From assembly GCA_038746605.1 (NCBI GenBank), contig JBCDKM010000001.1:186001-250000 (forward strand): a stretch of 64,000 bases of DNA, read 5' to 3'. Below, in pieces: positions 34,977 through 41,762 of this stretch. The DNA comes from Rubricoccus sp038746605. Lineage in GTDB: Bacteria; Bacteroidota; Rhodothermia; Rhodothermales; Rubricoccaceae. The notes under the pieces were generated by a model. That model was not told where the DNA came from, made no database searches, and saw nothing but the letters and a program-made list of their open reading frames with translations. Position 1 is the first letter of the stretch. Each line of letters begins with the position of its first letter. The translations under genes and the position numbers were made by a program.

Positions 34977-35798
34977 CTACGCGGGAGGCGAGGGCAGCGT
35001 CGCGCGATGAATGAACCCGGTGGGGTCGATGAGGTCCTTCCGTCGGTAAAACGGTACGCCGTGCTCGGAGAGGGCGGAGCGGGATCGGGTGCGCTGGGTC
35101 AGGCCGTGCGTCGCGGGCTGCGTCTTGTCGTACATCTCGAAGTGCAGCATCATGCTCGGGAGGTTCATCCGGTGGCCATTGGAGTGCTTGAGGATGCCCA
35201 CGCGCCCGACCTGCTGCCCGGCCGTCACCTGATCCCCGTCGCGCACGAACCAGTCGTCCTCGGGCGCGATCTCGCCGTACCACGCGATGAACGGCCCGTG
35301 GTCGATCACGACCGCATAGGTCTGGTTGTAGAAGTACGACGGCGTGCCGATCACCGTCCCGCCTGCGATGGCGAGGACCGGCGTGAAGTCCGGCTGGTAC
35401 AGATCGATCCCAGCATGGGCGCGCTGGCCTCCGCTCCGCCTCGCGCCGAACCGCCGGGGGCCCGCGTCGATGCCTCGGAAGGGGAAGCGGTCCTCTGGAT
35501 GGCTCGCGAAGGGGAAGGTCAGCACCACCTTGTCGATGGCGAGGAGTGCGTTGAGGCGACCGAGGGTGCTGCCTCCCGGATCCACGCGGCCGTCCGGGCG
35601 GCGCATCCCGATGCGACGCTGCATGGTGGCGATGGCGCCTGCAGTGCCAGGGCCGTAGAGGCCGTCGATCAGGCCGGGGCCGAGGCGGTCATCCAGCGTG
35701 AGGCGGGCGGCTTCTTTGAGGCCTGCTTGGAGAGCGCGAACGTCGTCCTCGCGGTTGACGGTGTTGAGACCGACAGGGGACTGGAGCTGGACCTGCAT
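34977..35798 (-). CDS. Peptidoglycan-binding domain plus M23-type metallopeptidase domain
   Basis: A 273-residue protein with an N-terminal peptidoglycan-binding_1-like helical repeat (LGPGLIDGLYGPGTAGAIATMQRRIG) and a C-terminal M23/LytM-like domain. The zinc ligands are visible: His and Asp in HAGIDLY and the last His in MLHFEMY. The catalytic histidines usual in LytM enzymes (YAHLS and the first His of HxHFE) are replaced by WYGEI and Met-Leu-His. No signal peptide is seen from the ATG at 35798, so export is uncertain. This could be a lysin-like subfamily with altered catalysis or a wall-binding protein. It borders the low-GC TIR island. Confidence 0.8.
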   Translation of the reverse strand: MQVQLQSPVGLNTVNREDDVRALQAGLKEAARLTLDDRLGPGLIDGLYGPGTAGAIATMQRRIGMRRPDGRVDPGGSTLGRLNALLAIDKVVLTFPFASHPEDRFPFRGIDAGPRRFGARRSGGQRAHAGIDLYQPDFTPVLAIAGGTVIGTPSYFYNQTYAVVIDHGPFIAWYGEIAPEDDWFVRDGDQVTAGQQVGRVGILKHSNGHRMNLPSMMLHFEMYDKTQPATHGLTQRTRSRSALSEHGVPFYRRKDLIDPTGFIHRATLPSPPA

Positions 35799-35916
35799 CT
35801 CGGTTCCGGTTGTGGGACACGACAGGAGGGTACACACCGGCCGCTGACTGGGGAGGTGTCAGTCAGGAAATTTTATGAACTGAATCCAGATCGGATAAGT
35901 AAACCAATCTGATCGA

Positions 35917-36777
35917 TTAGCTTACTATTGACCATTTATCACATAGGTTTCCGTGGCTTACGTAAAGTCGGTCGGTCTTCGATTTAATTACAAAAACTCC
36001 GCTTTGGTAGGAAGAAATAGGTCCAATCCTGTCCCCGTTGGTAATTACACGTTCAGTTGGTCGATTAGTTGGTATGGATGTGGAGATTGGAATGAGTGCA
36101 AGGTGCCATTTGTCACCCGGGGGAGGTTCTGTGAGTGGATCCGTAGGGCCTGTCGCCTTGCGGTCTAGCGTTGTGGACTGCGGAGGTTGTTTCTTTTGAA
36201 TGTCTCGGACTATCTCAAGGATCTCCTCAGTCATTTCGGATGCGCTACGTTGAGGGAGTGGAGAGCTTGGAATGCTAAGCTGGCAGGCCTCTTCAAACGA
36301 CTGGGAGATCTTTGGCCATAAGGCTTCAAAGCGTCTGGTAAGTGACTGTGGGGTAGTCTGGACTTCACATGACACATTGAGGGATTCAACCAGCTGAAAG
36401 AAGTCGTCTCGGTCTGTTGTTGTTCCCATAAATGACTGAAGAGGTCCTTTGTAGTCTATAGGTCTCCGGCCAACAAATAGGGTCTTTGTGCGAGATGGTT
36501 CTGGGCGGGCGGTTTTTATTGCCCCAGCTTCGTACAGAAGCCAGGGTGCAGTAGAGTTTTCCTTTGTGAGTATTATGATACCGGCGTCACAGCGGCGAAG
36601 TGCGCTGTGGATAGCGTTATTCCATTCTTCGCCTTTCTCAATATTAGGAGATACGAATGTGTCTACGTTTAGTAGGTCTTCTATGTGATCCGAAAGGGTA
36701 TTCGCTACGTGCCGCGCACGCTCTCCTGACCAGCTCAGGAATACAAGCGGCCGCTCGGGGATAGTTGCGTCTTGCAT
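35917..36777 (-). CDS. TIR-domain protein on a low-GC island
   Basis: A 286-residue protein with an N-terminal TIR domain (about 8-130): RPLVFLSWSGERARHVANTL, the loop SPNIEKGEEWNNAIHSALRRCDAGIIILT and APWLLYEAGAI, whose Glu fits the NADase catalytic position of bacterial TIR proteins. The C-terminal 130 residues are unrecognised, with a proline/serine/threonine-rich linker. The gene and its flanks (about 35840-36875) are far richer in A+T than the rest of the window, indicating horizontal transfer. Bacterial TIR proteins often act in antiphage abortive systems, but no Thoeris, CBASS or Argonaute partner is adjacent. Start at the ATG at 36777; a TTG sits one codon upstream. Confidence 0.85.
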   Translation of the reverse strand: MQDATIPERPLVFLSWSGERARHVANTLSDHIEDLLNVDTFVSPNIEKGEEWNNAIHSALRRCDAGIIILTKENSTAPWLLYEAGAIKTARPEPSRTKTLFVGRRPIDYKGPLQSFMGTTTDRDDFFQLVESLNVSCEVQTTPQSLTRRFEALWPKISQSFEEACQLSIPSSPLPQRSASEMTEEILEIVRDIQKKQPPQSTTLDRKATGPTDPLTEPPPGDKWHLALIPISTSIPTNRPTERVITNGDRIGPISSYQSGVFVIKSKTDRLYVSHGNLCDKWSIVS

Positions 36778-36875
36778 CAATCCAGGTATTTTGAGTGTCA
36801 GGGACGTTGTATTGTTTTAGAAGAGGTGGCTCTAGTAAATCGGAGCAAAATAGTTGACGTGGCGATCAGTCGTGA

Positions 36876-36909
36876 CCGCCTCGGCACGTCCGTGGAGGTA
36901 CCGAGGCGG
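36876..36909. repeat. Palindromic element, long-loop form (copy j)
   Basis: Arms CCGCCTCGG and CCGAGGCGG with a 16-nt loop, 16 nt past the aldehyde dehydrogenase stop. It also marks the right border of the low-GC TIR island. Confidence 0.8.
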
Positions 36910-36925
36910 GAGAAGTCAGCTGGAC

Positions 36926-38416
36926 CTAGTCGTCGTAGTTGTCGATCTGGGCGCGCTGGAGACCGCCCGAGAAGTCGATATAACAGGTCTTCGTCTCGGT
37001 GTAGAAGTCGTAGACCTCCCAACCGCCCTCGCGGTGGCCGTTGCCGGTCGCCTTCACACCGCCGAAGCTCATGTGCGCCTCGGCGCCGATGGTCGGGCCG
37101 TTGACGTACGTGATGCCCGCATCGATGTCGCGGAGGGCGCGGAAGGCGCGGGCCACATCGCGCGTGTAGACGGCGCTGGAGAGGCCGTACTTCACGTCGT
37201 TGGCGACCTCGATGGCTTCGTCGAAGCTCTTGACCTTGATGACCGAGAGGACCGGCCCGAAGATCTCCTCCTTCGCGACGCGCATGTCGCGCGTGACGCC
37301 CGTGAAGAGGGTGGGCTGGAAGAAGAAGCCGTTCTCCAAGCCCTCGCCGGTGGCGCGCTCGCCGCCCATCGCGATGGTGGCGCCGTCCTCACGGGCCACG
37401 TCCATGTAGCTCGTGACCTTGTCGAGCGCCTTTTGGTTGATGAGGGGGCCCATCTCCGTGTCGTCGTCGTTGCCGTAGCCGAGCGTGAGCGTGCTGGCCT
37501 TGTCGATGATCCGCTCCACCAATTCGTCGTGCACGTCCTCGTGGACGATGAGGCGGCTGGTGGCGGTGCAACGCTGGCCGGTGGTGCCGTAGGCGCCCCA
37601 GATGAGGCCCTCCATCGCAAGGTCGAGGTCGGCGTCCTCCATCACGATCGCCGGGTTCTTGCCGCCCATCTCCAGCGAGACGCGCTTGTGGTCCGCGGCA
37701 GCCTTCGCGGAGATGGCCGCACCCGTCTCGGAGGAGCCGGTGAACGAGATGGCCGCGATGTCCGGGTGTTCCACGATGGCAGCGCCCGTCTCGCCCGCGC
37801 CCTGCACGAGGTTGACGACGCCCGGTGGCACGCCCGCGTCTTCGAGCACTTTGATGAGCAGCGCGCCGGAATGCGGCGCGTCCTCGGAGGGCTTGAAGAC
37901 GACCGTGTTGCCGCTCAGGATGGCGGGGAACATCTTCCACGTCGGCACGGCGACCGGGAAGTTCCAGGCCGTGATGAGGCCGCAGACGCCGATGGGGCGG
38001 CGGACCGTCATGTTGAACTTGTTGTTCATCTCCGACGGGACCGTGTGACCGAAGAGCTGACGGCCCATTGTCATGGCGTAGTAGGCCGTGTCGATGGCCT
38101 CCTGCACGTCGCCCTTGGTCTCGAAGAAGGGCTTGCCCATCTCGCGCGTCATGGCGCGAGCGATCTCGGACTTGCGCTCCGTCATGAGGTCGCCGACGCG
38201 CTTGAGGATCTCGCCTCGCTTCGGCGCGGGCATGAGGCTCCAGGCGCGGAAGGCGCCCTTAGCGGCCTCCACAGCGCGATTCACGTCCTCGGCGCTGCTC
38301 TTCGGAAAGGCGCCGATGAGATCGGTGGTGTCGGCAGGGTTGCGGCTCTCGAAGGTCTCGCCAGAGGCGGCGCTGACCCACTCGCCGCCGATGTAGTTCT
38401 TGAACGTGTCGGACAT
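36926..38416 (-). CDS. NAD(P)-dependent aldehyde dehydrogenase
   Basis: A 496-residue ALDH-superfamily enzyme oxidising an aldehyde to the acid. Visible motifs are ITAWNFPVAVPTWKMFPAILSGNTVVFKPSEDAP (cofactor-binding), FTGSSETG, SLEMGGKNPAIV (catalytic Glu), TTGQRCTATSRLIVHE (catalytic Cys about 283), KEEIFGPVLSVIKV and SFGGVKATGNGHREGG. It is an NAD-type soluble ALDH, perhaps nearest to semialdehyde or ALDH7-like groups, but the substrate cannot be assigned. The ATG at 38416 gives the normal FKNYIGGEWV start. No obvious pathway partner is adjacent. Confidence 0.92.
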   Translation of the reverse strand: MSDTFKNYIGGEWVSAASGETFESRNPADTTDLIGAFPKSSAEDVNRAVEAAKGAFRAWSLMPAPKRGEILKRVGDLMTERKSEIARAMTREMGKPFFETKGDVQEAIDTAYYAMTMGRQLFGHTVPSEMNNKFNMTVRRPIGVCGLITAWNFPVAVPTWKMFPAILSGNTVVFKPSEDAPHSGALLIKVLEDAGVPPGVVNLVQGAGETGAAIVEHPDIAAISFTGSSETGAAISAKAAADHKRVSLEMGGKNPAIVMEDADLDLAMEGLIWGAYGTTGQRCTATSRLIVHEDVHDELVERIIDKASTLTLGYGNDDDTEMGPLINQKALDKVTSYMDVAREDGATIAMGGERATGEGLENGFFFQPTLFTGVTRDMRVAKEEIFGPVLSVIKVKSFDEAIEVANDVKYGLSSAVYTRDVARAFRALRDIDAGITYVNGPTIGAEAHMSFGGVKATGNGHREGGWEVYDFYTETKTCYIDFSGGLQRAQIDNYDD

Positions 38417-38741
38417 GGAGGAGGGGGGAGGAGGTTTCCCGCGAAGGTACCGGGAGGGCTTCCGAAGTGCCCTTAGCGCGCGGATTCTCTGCGCTCCCTT
38501 CTCAGTGGCCGACAGCGCCTGCCTCGGCACCGAGGTGGGGAGAGTCAGCCCCATGCATGTCAGCCCGAGCGGAGGCTCACAGGGCCGCGAAGAACCTGAC
38601 TACGTCCCGCTCCACTGTCAGAACAGACCTTGAAGCAGCAGGCAGCTAGATCCCTCGGCTCGCTCTGCTCTCTCGGGATGACACGAGTGGAGGACCGGTA
38701 GACGACCTGCGACAACCGAGAGCCGACCACCAAACCCCCCG
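38417..38741. other. 325-nt gap upstream of the aldehyde dehydrogenase gene
   Basis: No gene is supported here. The gap holds one palindromic element (38518-38539) and, near 38650-38679, a weak hairpin ATCCC...GGGAT around a pyrimidine-rich CGGCTCGCTCTGCTCTC segment. It should include the promoter of the aldehyde dehydrogenase gene and the 3' end of the EnvC-like gene. Confidence 0.5.
38518..38539. repeat. Palindromic element (copy k)
   Basis: TGCCTCGG-CA-CCGAGGTGGG, with slightly decayed arms. It lies about 100 nt upstream of the aldehyde dehydrogenase start and 200 nt from the EnvC-like stop, the second exception to the 3'-of-stop rule. Confidence 0.8.
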
Positions 38742-40163
38742 CTACCGGCCGCGAAGCCAGCCCACGGGGTTGAGAGGCGTCCCGTCGCTGCGGTAGACGG
38801 CGAAGAAGAGACCCGCCCCTCGACGGTCCTCGTGTGTGCCAGCTCGCCCGATGACCTGTCCGGCGCGCACCCGCTGCCCGCCGCGCACGACGACGTGCGA
38901 CAGGTTGCCGTAGATCGTCGTGTGGTCCCCGTGAGAGACCATGACGTACGTCCCGAACGTCGCCATCGTGCCGACGCGCTCGACGGTGCCCTCGAAGACC
39001 GCGCGAGCTGCCGCCCCCGGCTGCGTCGAAATGTCGATGCCGACCGCGTTGATCGTGGTGCCGTACGCATCGGTGCGGGTGCCGAAGTTGCCGGTCACGG
39101 TGCCATCGGCGGGCCAGGGCAGGCTGCCCCGGTTGCGCCGGAAGGAGCCCGAGAGCGAGACGCTGCGGTCTTCGAGCGGCGGCGCATCGGCGGCAACGGG
39201 CGGTGGGGCTTCCTCTGGCTCCGGTGCAGGTTCGGGTGTTGTAGACGCGATGGGCGGCGGCGCGGGGACGGTGTTGCCTCGTCGCTCCGGGCGCGTGCGG
39301 CGCTCGTCCTCGGTCATCGCGCGCCTCGACAACTCCTCGGCGCGACGCTCGGCTTCCGCGATCCGCTCGGCTTCGGCGCGAGCGGCAGCCTCCGCAGCAG
39401 CCCGCTGCCTCGCGAGTTCCTCTTGCCGGAGGCGCTCTTGTTCGGCCCGTCGTTCTTCCGCACGCAAATCTGCGACAAGCTGACTCAGAGCGCCCGCATC
39501 CTGGCGACGCTGCCGAAGCTCGCGCTCCAATTCGCCTCGGCGCTCACGCGCGGACGACACGAGTGTTTGATGCTCGCGGCGGCGCTCGTCGAGGTCGCGT
39601 TGCTCGCGCTGGCTCTCCGTGAGAAGTCGCCGGGTGTCCTCTAGCGATGTCACGACGGACCGCTCGCGTTCGCGCATCTGCTGCGTCTTCTCCGCGATGC
39701 GCTCGACCTGCCGACGCCGTTGTCCCGCAAACTGTTGGAGGTAGCGGGCGCGGGAGAGCATCTGGTTGATGGACCCCGAGGCGAGGAGCAGCGCGAGCGT
39801 GCTCCGTCGGCCGTGCATGTAGGCGTGCTGAGCCCGCTCCCGATACGCTTCGCGTGCGCCGTCGATCTCGGCCTCCAACCGCTCGATGGACCGCTGGAGT
39901 GCCTCCGTCTCTCGGCGCCGCTCCGCGACCTGTCCGCGATAGCCGGAGACGAGTTCCTGGCGCAACTCCAGCTCCGTCCCGAGTTGCTCGATGGCCCGGA
40001 GTGCCTCGGTCTCGACGCCTCGTGCGCGGCGTACTTCCTGCTCCACACCTGAAATCTGAGCCCGGATATCCGCCAGGCGGCGCTCTGTGGTGGCCCGGTC
40101 CTGTGCGATGGAGGGAGTCGCGAGGGCGGCCAGCAAGACGGCGACAGGGACGAGGCGGAGCAT
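38742..40163 (-). CDS. envC: EnvC-like murein hydrolase activator with degenerate LytM domain
   Basis: A 473-residue exported protein: signal peptide (MLRLVPVAVLLAALATPSIAQ), long coiled coil (about 22-275), proline-rich linker (about 300-340) and a C-terminal LytM/M23-like domain. The zinc and catalytic residues of active M23 enzymes are missing: HxGxD is AVGID, YAHLS is YGNLS and HxHFE is GLFFAVY. This is the signature of EnvC/NlpD-type activators, which bind and switch on cell-wall amidases at the division site rather than cutting peptidoglycan themselves. The amidase partner is not in the window. Confidence 0.9.
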   Translation of the reverse strand: MLRLVPVAVLLAALATPSIAQDRATTERRLADIRAQISGVEQEVRRARGVETEALRAIEQLGTELELRQELVSGYRGQVAERRRETEALQRSIERLEAEIDGAREAYRERAQHAYMHGRRSTLALLLASGSINQMLSRARYLQQFAGQRRRQVERIAEKTQQMRERERSVVTSLEDTRRLLTESQREQRDLDERRREHQTLVSSARERRGELERELRQRRQDAGALSQLVADLRAEERRAEQERLRQEELARQRAAAEAAARAEAERIAEAERRAEELSRRAMTEDERRTRPERRGNTVPAPPPIASTTPEPAPEPEEAPPPVAADAPPLEDRSVSLSGSFRRNRGSLPWPADGTVTGNFGTRTDAYGTTINAVGIDISTQPGAAARAVFEGTVERVGTMATFGTYVMVSHGDHTTIYGNLSHVVVRGGQRVRAGQVIGRAGTHEDRRGAGLFFAVYRSDGTPLNPVGWLRGR

Positions 40164-40235
40164 GAGGGCGGGCGTCCGTGTGGGGGGCGAAAGGTACGGC
40201 GCGGCGTTCTGGGTATCGGCGGGAGGGAGCGGGAC

Positions 40236-40643
40236 CTACACTGGGTCGTCTTCGAACGCTGCGAGCACCTCGGGTGGTGCCAGCGTGGGGCGGCCTCGCT
40301 CGCGGTCCACGACGGCCAGCGTCACGCGACCCGTGATGAGGGCGTCCGCCTCGGTCTCGCGGCGGACCACGTACTCGATGGGCACGCGCACACGCGGCGT
40401 CTCCGTGAACGTCGTCTCCACCACGATCACGTCGTCGTAGCGGACGGGCCGGTGGTAGCGCACCGAGGCTTCGACCACAGGCATGATGATGCCGCTCGCC
40501 TCGATGTCCTTGTACGCGATGCCGCGTTCTCGAAGGGCCTCCGTCCGGGCGGCCTCGAACCAGTCCAGCACGTGCGTGTGGTAGGCGACGCCCATCGGGT
40601 CGCACTCGCGGTAGCGGACGCGGTGGCGGTATGCGTGAGTCAT
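40236..40643 (-). CDS. Acyl-CoA thioesterase, YbgC-like hotdog fold
   Basis: A 135-residue 4-hydroxybenzoyl-CoA-thioesterase-family protein. The active-site segment YRECDPMGVAYHTHVLDWFEAARTEALRE (Asp in ECDPMGVAYH) is typical of YbgC/FcbC thioesterases. It may clear acyl-CoA or acyl-ACP. It lies 87 nt downstream of accA on the same strand, and that gap contains a palindromic element; a lipid-metabolism link is possible. Start ATG at 40643 fits the family. Confidence 0.88.
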   Translation of the reverse strand: MTHAYRHRVRYRECDPMGVAYHTHVLDWFEAARTEALRERGIAYKDIEASGIIMPVVEASVRYHRPVRYDDVIVVETTFTETPRVRVPIEYVVRRETEADALITGRVTLAVVDRERGRPTLAPPEVLAAFEDDPV

Positions 40644-40677
40644 CGGCGTTCGGCCCTCAGGAATCGGTGGAGCCTCT

Positions 40678-40697
40678 CCGCCTCGGTGCCGAGGCGG
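40678..40697. repeat. Palindromic element, compact form (copy l)
   Basis: CCGCCTCGG-TG-CCGAGGCGG, 33 nt past the accA stop and between accA and the thioesterase gene, probably within one transcription unit. Confidence 0.9.
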
Positions 40698-40730
40698 GCA
40701 GAGTGGAAATGGGTTGGCTTCCCAGGACCG

Positions 40731-41708
40731 CTACGCCTCCTGCCACGCGCCCATCGCGTCGAACTTCGCGAGGCGCTCTGCGAGAAGATCGTCGGTGGGG
40801 AGGGCCTCCAGCGTGTCCAGCGCGGCGGCGATGGCGCGGCCGACGGCGTCGAAGGTGGTGCCGGGATCGCGGTGTGCCCCGCCGGTCGGCTCCGGGACGA
40901 TCTGATCGATGACGTGATGCTCGATCAGATCCGGCGCGGTGAGCTTGAGCGCGCGGGCCGCGTCTTCCTTGTAGTCCCAGGAGCGCCAGAGGATGGACGA
41001 GCAGGACTCCGGCGAGATAACAGAGTACCAGGCGTTCTCCAGCATCAGGATCCGGTCGCCCACGCCGATGCCGAGTGCGCCGCCGCTCGCGCCCTCGCCG
41101 ATTACCACGACGACGATGGGGACAGGCAGCCGCGCCATGACGAGCAGGTTGCGCGCGATGGCCTCGGCCTGGCCGCGCTCTTCGGCCTCCAGTCCCGGGA
41201 AGGCGCCGGGCGTGTCGAGGAAGGTGATGACGGGCTTGCCGAACTTCGCGGCCATTTCCATGAGCCGCTTTGCCTTGCGGTATCCCTCGGGATTGGGCAT
41301 CCCGAAGCGCCGGTCTTTGCGCTGCTTGGTGTCTCGTCCTTTCTGCTGACCGATGACGCAGACCGAGCGGTCGCGCGAGCCGTAGCGTCGGCCGAGGAAA
41401 CGGCCGAAACCGCCGACCATCGCGCGGTCCTCGCCGAAGAGGCGGTCGCCATGGAGTTCCACGAAGTCCTCTGTCAGCGCGCCGATGTAGTCCAGCGTGT
41501 ATGGGCGCTCCGGGTGGCGGGCGAGCTGCACCCGCTGCCAGCGGGTGAGGTTCTGGTAGATCGAGACCCGGAGCGTTTCGACGCGCTTCTCCAGCGCTGC
41601 GATTTGCTCCGAGAGGTCCACCGTCCCGTCATCGGCCTCGAAGGTGCGGAGCTCCTGGAGCTTCGTTTCGAGATCGACGAGGGGCTTTTCGAAGTCGAGG
41701 AGGTGCAT
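40731..41708 (-). CDS. accA: Acetyl-CoA carboxylase carboxyltransferase subunit alpha
   Basis: Alpha half of the carboxyltransferase of bacterial acetyl-CoA carboxylase, producing malonyl-CoA for fatty-acid synthesis together with AccD, which is not in this window. The 325-residue product shows DFEKPLVDLETKLQELR at the N-terminus, WQRVQLARHPERPYTLDYI, DRAMVGGFGRF, GRDTKQRKDRRFGMPNPEGYRKA, FLDTPGAFPGLEAEERGQAEAIA and the oxyanion-hole GEGASGGALGIGVGD. Length is normal. Confidence 0.96.
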   Translation of the reverse strand: MHLLDFEKPLVDLETKLQELRTFEADDGTVDLSEQIAALEKRVETLRVSIYQNLTRWQRVQLARHPERPYTLDYIGALTEDFVELHGDRLFGEDRAMVGGFGRFLGRRYGSRDRSVCVIGQQKGRDTKQRKDRRFGMPNPEGYRKAKRLMEMAAKFGKPVITFLDTPGAFPGLEAEERGQAEAIARNLLVMARLPVPIVVVVIGEGASGGALGIGVGDRILMLENAWYSVISPESCSSILWRSWDYKEDAARALKLTAPDLIEHHVIDQIVPEPTGGAHRDPGTTFDAVGRAIAAALDTLEALPTDDLLAERLAKFDAMGAWQEA

Positions 41709-41724
41709 GGGAAAGGAAGTGGGT

Positions 41725-41760
41725 CCGCCTCGGGACGTTCGAGCGGGAGGCCGAGGCGGG
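41725..41760. repeat. Palindromic element, long-loop form (copy m)
   Basis: Arms CCGCCTCGG and CCGAGGCGGG with a 17-nt loop, only 2 nt past the stop of the glycosyltransferase gene and just upstream of accA. Confidence 0.85.
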
Positions 41761-41762
41761 CG

